Below are positions 36,644 to 48,940 of a stretch of DNA of 64,000 nt, in pieces; positions within the stretch are counted from its first letter, which is position 1, and each line of letters starts with the position of its first letter. A program made the position numbers and the translations under genes. The stretch lies in contig CAUYUJ010004525.1 in the NCBI GenBank assembly GCA_963575745.1, forward strand, positions 449,291-513,290, read 5' to 3'. The notes beneath the pieces are model-generated. The model had not been told where the DNA came from, did not search any database, and saw only the letters and a program-made list of their open reading frames with translations. This DNA comes from Prorocentrum cordatum (Eukaryota; Sar; Dinophyceae; Prorocentrales; Prorocentraceae).

Positions 36644-39270
36644 TCACTCTGTCCAAATGTTTCTTTGTCTCTCTGTCTGCCTTTCTGTCCGCGCCACTCT
36701 TTCTATATCTCCCTCATCTCTATCTATCCCTCTCTGTATCTCTGTCTCTCTTTCCCTCTCGTTGTCCGCCCCCAGCCCGCGCGCCCCTCAATTAGTTCCG
36801 CAGGCAATAGGCGAGAGAGATCCCACCAGCCCCATCAGGCCATGAGAGGCAGCGAGAAGCCGATCGTGTCACAGACGAGGTTCAGCACATCCTCGGCGGC
36901 CTGAAGGCGGGCAACGGGGGGCAGGGGGGGCAGTCGAGCGGCTGAGCGCCGGCGCTTGAGGGGCCCAGGAAGGGAGAGGAAGAATGTAGGAGGAGGAGGA
37001 GGAGGAGGGATGCAGGGAAGGAGGGAGGAGGAGGTGGGAAAAGGAGGCAGAGAGGGAGGGACGACGGGACGGGAAGTGAAGGAGAGGGGGGAGGGAGGAA
37101 GTTCGGAGGGAGGGGTTGAGGCGCACGGCCGTTCGGAGGAGGGGAACGGAAGAGGGAGGGAGGGAGAAGAGGGGAAAGAGGACGAGGGGCAGAAGCAGCG
37201 GGGGAAGTCGGAGGAGGTCGGAGGAGGAGGAGGGGAGGAGAGGAGAGGAGAAGGAGAAGGAGGAGGAGGAGGAGGAGGAAGGAGGAGGAGGCGGGGCTCG
37301 GGCAATGACTGAGACAGAATAAAGTCGGCCCCTCAAAGCAGCAGCACGTGCCAGATAGATGAGAGTTACCAGCGTGTGCAAGTCAATATCAAAGCAAAGA
37401 GATGAGTGAGCAAGAGGGCGCGCGTTGTTGTTGCTGACGATCATCTCTGCCAAGAAGCCCTCGATCTCCTCCTGATTCCCCGCGGTGCTGGATTCGCTGA
37501 CCAGGTTCAGCACCATCAGAGCGTCAGGATCGGAATCCCTCGGGGGGCGCGGCAACATGTCGAGCCAATGCGATCGCGAAAGGAGGGGGAGGGGTGCAGA
37601 GCTCGAAGGAAACGAATGTAGAGTTAATAACATTGCAAACTGAAGATGGAAGGAGCTGGGGTTGAGCGGCGATGAGTTGGGACGCAGAGCGGTTCGATGC
37701 CAGCCGCGCACAATGGATACAAACCAGAAAAGCAATCATTGATTGGCGAGCCTTGGCTTGAGGCGGGCATTGCGGTAGATCAGAGACTTCATGAAGGCCT
37801 GGAGCACTGTCCACCCTTTGATCTCCTTCTCGGTGCCAGGCGCCTGCAGCTTCAACGACGTCGCGCCCCTGCCCAACCCTCCAGGCAAGCCAGATCGCTA
37901 CCGCCGTCTCTGTCAGCATTATCGTCGTCGCAAGAGTCGTCGCTGCCGCCGCCGTCGCTGTCCTCGCTGGGTCGTCGACGTTCGCACCAAGCGACAAGCG
38001 CGCATAGTTGAGAAGAGCTGTCGAGGCAATCTGGGGGAAACGCTGACGACGATGACGACCCCAAAGACGATTGAAACAACAAATGCAAGTGGGATCAACA
38101 ACGCCAATTGGAAGCAAATGCGAGCAGCATGGCACGTGACTACTGATGAGAGTTGACAAGCGCCCCGTGCCACCCTCCCCCCACCCGACAGCCATGAACA
38201 ACGCGATGTGGCGAAAAGCCTCGATGAGTTCAGCTTGCGACTTGTCGATCTTTGTCAAGTAGGCCACAGCGTTGTCTAAGTGAGTGAACCAATCTGCCGT
38301 CGCCCCCTCTGCGTCGTCGCCGATCAATTCCAGGGGGAGAGGGGTGTGCTTCAGCTGCACTGTCTTCTTATTGACTTTCTTGCCTTCCGCTTCGGCCTCG
38401 CGACGCGCGGCGCTGTTCCCTGGCCCCTACCTCCCACTCCTCCCCGTGCCAGTCCCCTACCGACGTCCTACCTCCCACTCCCCACCTACCTCCTACCTCC
38501 AAACCCCCTGCCACTTGAAACCCGTCCTCAACCCTATCTCCCACTACTCTCCCCATGCCACTTCTCGCACGCTCTCACCGGCATGCCTTCGCCATCTTCT
38601 CGTCGAGCTTATGGACCTTCTGCTTGTGTTTCTCAGCCTTGTCGCATAGTTTCTTGGTGGCGGCCTCTGCCTTCTTCTTCCGCTTCTGCTCTGCCTTCAG
38701 GTCGTTCGCCTATGACGTGAAAATAGCGCATTGAAGTTAGGGCTGGCAACGACGAGGGGCTATGCAGACGGCACAAACAAAAGGACGACATCTTAACATG
38801 CTCATGCTGCCAATCCAAACGGTGAGAGGGCGCTGCGACCTAAAACTAGAGAGGGCAATTGCACATGGCAAGCAACAGTATGGATGGCATGCCCAGGCGG
38901 ATCTGATGACCAAAAGGAGCGAAGACAATTCAACGGCTGATCTCGTGATATCCAAAATGACCTCGGCTCCACCATGTCAACTCAGACTGATGCTCGATCC
39001 CGACTGCCCCCTGACCCCAACTCTCCCCGATCAGCCTCGGTGTAAGCAGTGAGCAGCGTCTTCAAGCAGTCGTCGTTGATCGATCGCAAGAGCGGGAGGC
39101 CATTCGGGAGAGCCTCGCACTTGCCCCAGGGCTTGTTCACCCTCGGGAAGCCCAGAAGAACGATGTCCACGATGACGTCGGGCCGAGAGGCCTTCAGCGC
39201 CTTTGCAAGGGATGCTAAGGACGGCGCGGCAGAGGGCCAAAGCAAGCAACGAGAGGGCGATAGCGAGAGA

Positions 39271-39369
<99 letters not shown>

Positions 39370-42300
39370 CGCACGACGTGGACATTGAGTCGGCAATGGA
39401 TGAGGCAGCAGGGCAACAACAGAGCGTAGTCTTGATAGAAATGCATAGCAGCCAGAGAAGTAGAAAATGACATGTTCAAGCATGCGGGCACATGATGCAT
39501 AATAGTTGCACACGCTGGCTAATGGATAGGCGGAGGAGGAGGAGGAGGAGGAGGCCGCCAAGGTCGCGCCTGCAAACCCTAGATCAATAACAAAAACAAT
39601 TGAATCAACTGAAACATGCATCCCCCGTTCCCGTCTGCCCGCCCCCCCAATCAGAGCTTTAAGAACCTCGCCTGCATCCTCGCCAAACCCCCTACCGTCA
39701 AAGACACTACCCTGCTCCAAGCCAGAGCCCCTATCCCAGGCGGGGGGCGAGCCCGAGTGACATGCGCCAGGATGGTGTAGAGACGGTCGTGGGACTCCTG
39801 GGACATGTTCGGGAAATCGACCTCCCTGTTGGCCCTGCTGACCAACTGGTCCCAGATAGTCTGGCCCGTAACCTGGCACTTGGTCTTGACAGCGTCCTTC
39901 CTGAACGTCGCCGTGATTTCGTATTTGTGGTACGAGGCAAAGCGATCTGGATGCATGGCCTTGGGGCAGGCGGGCGTGGAGAGCAACGCGTGCTGCATGA
40001 TCTAAGGCATCGGCAAGGGAGGGTGGGGTCCCCAGGACAATAGACATGCTCACGTACGACACAACAGATGACGCGACGTGTACGAATATCGATGATGTCG
40101 AAACGATCGAACTCATGAAATGCACGCGTTACATACATCAACGTCGTCCTCTGAATGACGTCGCAACAACGCCGACGAAACGCTCATGTCGGTTTTACTT
40201 GGAAGCTATGCTATAGGGATTGAGAATGGAAAGAGGATGGCGCCAAGACAAAGGATCGGTGAGTGAAACAACTAATAGCTAGCTTGACCCAATCGTGACC
40301 AGAAGAAAGAGGAGGGAGGACACGTGGGATGTCGAGAAGCAGTGCCGGTGCCCACGCTGAATGGCCTCCCGATGTTAACACGCATGAGTTGTACTCAAGC
40401 AATCATCTCATCATGGTCATATCATGTCCCTCACCCGCGTGGCCTGCACGTATTCGTACCGTTTCTCGTTGTACAGGTTCTGCCCCAAGCTGCTCCACGT
40501 CCACCCATTGGCTCGGCGAAGAGTGGCGAAGCCCGCCTCATCAAGAAGAAGGCCGCGTGAGCAGACGGGGGGGTGGCAGGCAGCAAGATATGATATGGCA
40601 AGTACCAGGATTGTGGAGGCAATGTCGCGTGAGGAGTAGATGAAGTCGGTATCGTTGCATGGCAACAACAACACAGCAACCAGTGATTACAACAACACGC
40701 AAATGGTCAGTGTGGTGTTCTCAAACAGCAGCAGCGCATGACATTGCAACCGTCGCGCGCCATCTAATCCACTGGCATCGACATCGTCGTCATTGGCATT
40801 ACATTCGTCGTCGTAGTGTTGCTGCCGCGTGCCAACACGGATGCGCGACGCGAGTATGCGTGCTAGACATGTGTGCAGGCGGCCTCAAGCGCATCTACGT
40901 CCCGAATCTTTTCGATGATCGTTGTCTCGGTCGACTCCCCGTTGAAGATATTGCCCAAGCCCTTTATGAACCTCACCACGCCACGAGTTACTGTCCTGCG
41001 GTATACTTTGCAATGCGGCCATCCTCTTTCGATGCTCCTGCCCAAGCCCACCAATTGATACAGCAATGGAAAAAGGATGCGTGGAATGCTCAAGAGGGGC
41101 GTAGGGACAAGGGATAAAGATCAGCAGGAGGGATAACATGAATGGAACTGAGCTTCACGTAGCAGACATGTTGGACGTACACATACGCGCGTGACACAAC
41201 ATACACAGCCGTGTCGCAAGCATGACCCCAAACTACACATTCACAGCTGAAATTGTATATGTCGAACCCGTGGCCCTTACACAGCATGCATGTTGGTGTA
41301 CAAATCCAGCCACGACAACCAAACAACAGATGCGACCGTGATGTGTATTAGGCAAAACACGCCATAGGCCTGATCATGAACAAGTTCGCATTGTCAATGC
41401 ATTACATGTAATCTGCCGACGTGGACGCAATGCACCCCCCATCACAACCCCTAAATCAGTTCGCACAAAAGCACATTAACGCATGAGTACAAGTGCTACA
41501 TCAACTACATCAATGCCATCGCGCGCGCAATGCCAATCGCGATGCGCCCCTATAATCCTCTGTACGTTGCGATTATTTTTCTCGTGGTCTGCGTTGTGTG
41601 CGGCCTTCATCCCTTCTGCCAGCGTTGCTCCGTGGATGGCCTCGTAGTGGTCCTTGTGGACATGCGCAACGCACACCGACGCGCGCAATGCACAGTAGCA
41701 TGGCAATGTAACCAGCATGTGTGACGCGTGATGATGACAGCGCATGCTGAACACGAGTCGGCGACGTGGATCGCAAATCAATGAAGCGCGGTGGCATGAG
41801 AGAAGTCAACACGCGGGCGACCCATTGGGGGATCGCAGACGATGATGGTCCAACGAACGTCTAAACGTGAAGGGAGAACAAACAACGGTGCTAACATGTC
41901 AACGCACTCATGTAACAAAGCAAAAACAATTGCAATCCTCCTTCGTCTCGTCGGGGTGCTGCACCAGCCACGCCCCTCCACGCGAGTCGGCCACCAAGCC
42001 GATCTGTTCGATGCTGGTCTGGCGACGCTGGACGCTCGCGAGGTCGCCTCTGTCGTTCCATTTGTGCCGCGTCTGCCCGCCGCGCGCCCATGAAGAGCCA
42101 ATGCAACATTTAGCTGCGAGAGGTGTGCGACCCCACTGGCCATGTGCGATAGAGATTGACGCGCTCTAACATACGATCGCTTGTATGCGAACAGGCACAG
42201 ACGCGCGCGATCACGGATACCATGCCGACCATAGTTGAAAGTGAAGCTGAGCGCAAGTGGCGTATACGTATGTGCCAGCAACGAACGAAGGCGGCGACTG

Positions 42301-44178
42301 AGTGGCACAACGCGCGCAAGACGCCAACGACATGACAACACGCACACATGGACGCGCACTACCACGCGGTCGAATGGATTAGCACGTAATCAACCGACAT
42401 TGCTAATCGTGAGACCCGCAGACGCACGCAATGCAACAAACTTTCGTCGACCTGCGCCCCACCCCCGCCCCACAATGGAGAAGTCTCCAGAACGCGTGAT
42501 GAAGGACGCCGCCTTGTCGGAGAATATCAAAAACTCAGCGTCCACGGCGGCCAACAGCTCCAGCGTTGACAGGTGCTCCCCGTAGCGAGCCTGGCGCGGG
42601 CGGTGGATACTGAACATGCGATGGTGAAAGCTATAATGCAGATCGCACTGATAACCGCAAGAGAATTCACAACCAACAATGTCTAATACATGCGCGTGCG
42701 TCGTGGTGCGCGCGCGCCGCGCGCCCTTTTCAAAACCTCTCAGCGCTGCAAATTGAAAAAACAAAATCGTCACCGGTTCACGAATTACAAAAACAAAAAT
42801 TATATATATTAAAAACCTGCCGATTCCAAACTTGAAGCACGCAAACGCACATGAGCCCAAAAAAAAAAAAAAAAACAGCGCTGAAATGTTCAAAACCTGC
42901 TGATTCTTCCAACCAGTTGGAAGGAGAGGCTCTCCTTCCAACCAGTTGGAAGGAGACCCTCGTTTCGAAGGATTTCGGTGGAGCAGAAAGTAAACGCAAC
43001 GTGCGCAGGTCCTAGCAAACCTAACATCACCTTCCAACCAGTTGGAAATTTTTCTTGGATCCTACAACGTGGATGGCCAGAGTCATGATGCACGGGCGCT
43101 CCCCTCACATGATATCATTGTTATCGCGCCCTGAGGTTCTGTTTTTTTTTTTCGCGCGCATGGTTGGAACCGCAAGTGTCGGGAGGCGCGCATGGGTACC
43201 AACAAAATGAACGTCGCCTGGATGTGTTGCGTTTTGCGGGCGCCCAGCGGGCATGGGTTCACGTGAAAGCATGTTGACGCAGATCCTTTTTTTGTGCGCG
43301 CATGTGGTCGCATGACATGTTTACCTTCAGCCTCCAAGCTGCGCGCAATCGACCGTCCGAGGCGACTCGATTACGATCTGCACGTCTGGCATGCGCGCAC
43401 TTCCCCGAATAGCTACCCTCGTGGGCATGTGCATCGGGCGGCGGTCCTGAACAGTCTCGAAGTTGTCCCCCAAGGTGTCCGCTGGCGTGATGCTTGCCGG
43501 CGCGATCGCCATGACCACGCGAGAGGCACCTGCAAGCGCGGATCAATAAGAGGGAGCAGGGTTGCATGCACATGCGAAGGAGAAGGGAGTGAGATTCGCA
43601 TAAAAAGACGCCCAGTGAACCCTAGAGATCATTGCTACGGCATGCCCTGGATGGTTTGAACTTCCTCTTTGCGTTTGTAAGAGCTAGATAGTTCAGAGAG
43701 GACATGGAACAACTGCGGCGTGGGCATCTCAGCACACCCCCTGGACATAGCCTAGCAAAGCAGTGCAATGATGGCGTTCGATGGGGAGGAGGGGCGGGGG
43801 AGGTTGGTAAATGGCGGAGTCCCATGATCGTGAGCGAGCTCGTCTCAATGCGTTTGTGGGCCCCCTTTTGCGCCTCCAATCCAAATCCTCCTGTCTGGCA
43901 TGGTTGCCCCTCGCACTCTCCAGCCTACGCCAGCGTCGTCCCCGCAAGGTGTGTCAGCCCCGCTGTTCCCGAGATTCGAGGCGCCTTTATCACCGTGCGC
44001 GTGGCCGCTGAATGAGGCCCCGCGGGGGGGGGGGGGGCTGGGTTCGGCAATCGGGGCGCTGAGTGTTTTTGAAGGTCCCCTTCCCCCAAGAACTCATCAT
44101 CCCTCTCCTCCCTCCACTACTCTCCTCCCCTCCTTCCCTACTTCTCCATGCTACTGCGTTGCCTGCCTCCTTCCTCAT
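35391..44178 (-). CDS. Gene B, copy 2: lacks its 3' exon
   Basis: All gene B exons of copy 1 from 15113 rightwards are present. The exon at 14254-14317 is missing because the block starts after it. Coding differences include A to T in the exon near 35401, a Lys to Gln change near 37801 (WTVLKAF becomes WTVLQAF), T to A near 38303 and changes near 42644. Reading frames remain open, so this looks like a second version of a working gene rather than a decayed copy. Confidence 0.5.
36918..37307. repeat. Purine-rich hypervariable intron tract, copy 2
   Basis: Counterpart of 16640-16935, longer by 94 bp. Many one-base insertions in G and A runs compared with copy 1. Confidence 0.85.
39261..39365. 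repeat. (GA)n microsatellite, copy 2
   Basis: Expanded counterpart of 18889-18950. Confidence 0.92.
42907..43047. repeat. Hairpin repeat cluster, copy 2
   Basis: Identical to 22489-22629: three TTCCAACCAGTTGGAA copies, the first two forming a 45-nt inverted repeat. Confidence 0.8.
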
Positions 44179-44417
44179 CGCTTACATTCCGTAGCCACGC
44201 GCACATCTGACCCGATTGGCTCAAGACAATACCCATTGGCTCAATCTGAGGCTCACCTCCCTACCCCCTCGCTCTCTCGCGCGCCCGTGGCGCCTGCCGG
44301 TGTGCACAGAGGGCAATGTATCCATTAGCTGCATTAGCAGTCGGTCCGTCATATGATGATTTTACCATCACTTGACATCACCAATTATCCATGCATGTTG
44401 TAACCAATCACCACAGA

Positions 44418-45893
44418 TCAAACATGTCGGCACCCAGGACACAAAAACGGCAGCTCTGTGCAATTGTGCAATATCCGCTCGGCACAACTACAATGCCACA
44501 TACACAAACAGCTGGTGCACCGCAGCAATACATCTGGGATCGTGGCATCGTCACATGCACAACATATGTACCTGTCCGATGGATCGAATGGCCCCTGATA
44601 GTGTCTGGTTCTGTGGTATGCCATCAACGTGAGCAACCAATCCTCCACTTGAAACCGATTTTTCCCTCTGGCTTTCTCCACCAAGACACCCGTGTCACCG
44701 AGGATGATTCGACAATTGTGGAAATCGCGCATGGCCACACGATTCGGCGGTGCTGGGCCATCGCCGTAGTGCCCGACAATAAACTTTACGCGGTTGTTGT
44801 GGTCAAGTGTCACAGGGAACCCTTTGCGCGTGATAGGATCTACCCACATCACAAGAAATATGTTGCCTTCTGCATCCTCCACCAGACTGACTGTGCCCTT
44901 CGCAATTGGTTTGTCACTACGGGACACTGCCATTGAAAGGGCATTTTCAACCGCAGCTGCGCCCCTTCGGGTCAGCAATAGGAGGCGCTCAGGACACATG
45001 TCTCCATCTGGCGTCGGTGGTCCATAAACAGGGTCACCACCGTCCGATGCGTCATCTGGACCACCCATTGGTGGTTCATCAATGTCTGGTGGTTCGTCTC
45101 CGTGGGGGGCCGCGTGCGGCCCTGGATCATCCGTTGGTGGCTCATGAGGCACAATGGGCTCATCAGGTGGGAGATCACCGTCCTCGTTCAATTCTTCGTC
45201 TTCGGGGTGTCCAGTGACATCATCGCCGTTGCCGTCATCAGGCCCGTCGTCGTACTCCCCCGTTTCCTCCATCATCTCTTCCAACAAGCGAACAAATGGA
45301 TCAACGTCCTCGGCCTCTTCTTCCTGTTGCCCAAGCTGTTTTGTACGTGATCTGGGTTTGGTTGCGTGCTCTTTGGCCTCGCCGCACTTGGCTTCCAGGA
45401 GAGACACCCACTCTAAATCATAACCCCATATGTTCACTTGTTTCCTGGCACCATCACCAGGCAAGTGCGCAACGACCAAGTCAATCAACCTGGTTGGGTT
45501 GGGTGGCCAATCCAGCTCGAAACGTAGGAGGGCAGGGGCTAGTCGATGAATCTTCCCAGTGCATACGTATACCCTGTGTGAATACCACCAGCACATAACG
45601 AACGCATCCCTGATTGCACCCCCAGGGCGGCTGAATGTCCACGCTGTATCTACCCATGGGGTTTGTTGCAAGTCTCCGAGCGGGCCAATATACCGAGACG
45701 CCTCTAGCAACTCCGCGGTCACACGGGGTACCACCAGCGGCGCCATTGGTGGAGGTCGAACAGGCGCGTCGTCGGTTAACGCCAAGGGCACAAACCGATC
45801 AGTATACGTTGTTACCTTCTGGTAATCCATAACCCTGTGGTGCAAACCAACGCATTCGTCAACTGTGATTGGTGTACCCAATTTAATACGCAA
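44418..45893 (-). CDS. PHD-finger protein, copy 2
   Basis: Same frame as copy 1. One amino-acid change (A31 to T, base 45803) and one silent change (base 44787) were found. All eight zinc ligands of the PHD finger are kept. Confidence 0.75.
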   Translation of the reverse strand: MRIKLGTPITVDECVGLHHRVMDYQKVTTYTDRFVPLALTDDAPVRPPPMAPLVVPRVTAELLEASRYIGPLGDLQQTPWVDTAWTFSRPGGAIRDAFVMCWWYSHRVYVCTGKIHRLAPALLRFELDWPPNPTRLIDLVVAHLPGDGARKQVNIWGYDLEWVSLLEAKCGEAKEHATKPRSRTKQLGQQEEEAEDVDPFVRLLEEMMEETGEYDDGPDDGNGDDVTGHPEDEELNEDGDLPPDEPIVPHEPPTDDPGPHAAPHGDEPPDIDEPPMGGPDDASDGGDPVYGPPTPDGDMCPERLLLLTRRGAAAVENALSMAVSRSDKPIAKGTVSLVEDAEGNIFLVMWVDPITRKGFPVTLDHNNRVKFIVGHYGDGPAPPNRVAMRDFHNCRIILGDTGVLVEKARGKNRFQVEDWLLTLMAYHRTRHYQGPFDPSDRYICCACDDATIPDVLLRCTSCLCMWHCSCAERILHNCTELPFLCPGCRHV

Positions 45894-48230
45894 CCTGTCC
45901 GAAGCAAGCGGCAGCTGTAGGGCCCTTAGTTGTTGCGGCTTGCCTCGCGACCGCGATCAACGAACCAAGGCCGACATGGGCGGCCAGTTCTACGCTACGT
46001 GAAGCATAGACCGCACGATGGCCGAGATTCGACCAGATCGGCGGCCGAGCGTACCGACCGCCCCCTTCATGATCACGCACGCACGCCAATACAATCGCCC
46101 ACCGGCGCCCACACGCCGGCGCGCCAACCCCCCACCCACCACCACCGCCGGCGATCCCTCCCCGACCATCCACCGGCACCAGCCCTCCGCCAGCACGCGC
46201 CACCATTGGCGCCACGCAGACACGCACACACAAATGACCCACCCTAACCCCCCACCACCCACCTACTCACAGACACACGCACACACACCGCACACACAAA
46301 CACACACTACCACCACACACGCATTCATACGCACGCACTACCAATTAACCACCCACCCACGCCCCACCCCACCACCACCGCCACCACAAACCGCCGCCGC
46401 CAGCACCGCCAACCGCCGTACCCCACCCGCCGTGCCACGCCTTACCCGCACCCCACCCACCGTACCCCACCCAAGCACACACGCACACACACAAACAAAC
46501 ACACGCACCACCGCCACGACCAGCACACCCCCTGCTCACACCACACCACGCACAACACATTACCCCACCCCACCAACGCGCGCCACCACCCACCCACGCC
46601 CATCACCCCGCGCCACCGTCGCCCCCCCACCCGCGCGCTGACCCCTCCCCCCCCGCCCACCTCCCACCGACGCCCGAACCCCAACCCCGCCAATGCAACC
46701 ACGTCTCCAACCCATCCCTCCGCACCCCTTCCCACGCGCGATTTCACCACAACGCGCGTCTGTCTGCGCTGTCGATGAGCCCAACCTATCCATCCGTCTG
46801 CGACGTCGATAAGCCCACCCTCGCCAGACCCCACCGCCATTCATGACCACGGACAAACCAATGCGGCGCACAAACGTGCGCGCGCACCCCTCGGCCCTAC
46901 AGCCGCGCCCCTAGCCCAAACTCCCCCCGCCCCCATCAACCACGCGCATGCGCACCGTCCGCCCACCCACCCACCGCCCACCGCCACCACCACCACGCCC
47001 CACGACGCCCACCCCACAATTCCCACCACACCAACCACCCTCCCACCACCAGCCCCCCCCCACACCCACACACACACACACACACAACCACCACCACCAC
47101 CACCACCACCACCACCACCACCACCACCACCACCGCCATGCAAAACTATGTTCTCTCTCTCTCTCTCTGTATAAATCCCTCTCGCTCACGCGCACACGCG
47201 CACGCACGCACGCGCGCGCGGCGCACTCGCGCACGCGTACAAACACACGCGCACACACACACACACACACGCACACACACACGCACACACACGCACCTCG
47301 CCCCCCACCTTGGGCCCCCTGTCGTCTTATCCTTGCGCGCATGGCACAATGCGAAGTGCCATGGCGCGCGCGTTCGCGCGCCAGCGCGCGCGCGCATCGG
47401 CGTTTTATAATGCGCATAGTACAGAAGTAGGTTGTTCCATTGGCCTTCTTACAAAGCCACAGAATTTTTGGATTCAGATGTTAGGCTTACTTGTCGCAGT
47501 TGTCATTGCGGACCTTACGCGGCTCTTCAACGCGCGCGCGTCCGCGCGCGCACGTGGCGGCTTCGCGCGCGCGATCGTCCGCGCGCCAACGCGCGCGCGC
47601 ATCGGCGTTGTTCATTGTCGACAATAGAAAAGTCAACGTGTCTGTCGGCCTCCTTTAAAGGTACCAGATTTTGAAATTCTGCGTTGGGAATTGCAAGTGG
47701 CCAATTTCTACTGTGGACAAAACAAACAACTTCACGCGCGCGCGCTAACGCACGCACGCGCGCGCAGCGGCCGCGCACCGCTAATGTTCATCGCGTGAGG
47801 GCGATGATTTAAGTCCCAAGCACAATTCTTTAAAACCTCATGAAACCCAATCAATCTCTGGTCGGAAGACGAGATCATCCCAATGCGCGCATACGATGCG
47901 AAAACGGGCGCGCGCGCGTCCGCGCGCCAACGCTCGCGCATCCGTGTTTCCATTGTCGACAATAGAAAAGGTCAACGGGCATGCTTTTGACGCGCGCGCC
48001 CCCGCGCGCCATTAGCGTTCTAGTTTTAAACGATAGCACGTTGCCATTTCTATTGCGGGCGACGTAAATCTCTTCGCATGCGCGCGCGCACGCGGCGGCC
48101 GCGCGCCGCTGATAACACTTAATGGCGAGGCCTGCAGCATCGGAGCGAGATGCCAAACCCAGTAAAGAAAACCTAATGTGCAAATTCCTTCGGTATCATC
48201 CCAATGTCGTCATGCGCACATTGCCATGAT

Positions 48231-48756
48231 CCCCCCCCCCCCCCCCTGGCACGCATGACACGCATCCCGCCGACACCTTGCCCCTCGGCGCCCTTTGCCA
48301 CAAGGACCGCCACCGTTCCCGCGCCCGCCATCGCCAACGCCAACAAACGCCGCCGAACCTCTACCGCCAATGCGTTCAACCGCCATTAAGCCCCCTCCCT
48401 CCCCCTGGCACGCATGGAATGCATCCCGCCGAGACCCCGCCCATTGGAACCCTTCGCAACAGCCGCCACCACCGCGCCATTGCCGCGCTCGCCATCGTCA
48501 CTACCAACAAACGCGACAACCATTTCTCCGATTTGAGAACGTAACCGCCAAGCCATCAAGCCCCCCCCCCCCCTGGCATGGATGGATGGCACGCATCCCA
48601 CCGCCACCTTGCCCATTGGCGCCCTTCGCCACAAGGGCCGCCACCGTTCCCGCGCCCGCCATCTCCGCTACCAGCAAACGCAACAACTATTTCTCCGATG
48701 TGCGAACGTTACCTCGAATTCGCACTAGCGACATCCCCCCCCCCCCCCCTGGGCTA
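48231..48756. repeat. Poly-C-headed tandem repeat, copy 2
   Basis: Counterpart of 27805-28330. Confidence 0.75.
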
Positions 48757-48940
48757 GCACGCGCGCACGCACGCACGCACGCAGACACGCACGCGCACAC
48801 ACGCACACACACGCAATCGCTCCCTCACGGGCACGCACACACAACTACACGCACGCACGCGGGCGACCGTGATCGATTGATCGACCTGGCTGGATCTGAG
48901 CGACGATTGCCCCACCGATCATCAGAACAAGCCGAGAACA

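Noticed and set aside
18889-39365. GA-rich tracts as promoters
   Set aside because: They are intronic microsatellites with different lengths in the two copies; nothing shows regulatory function.
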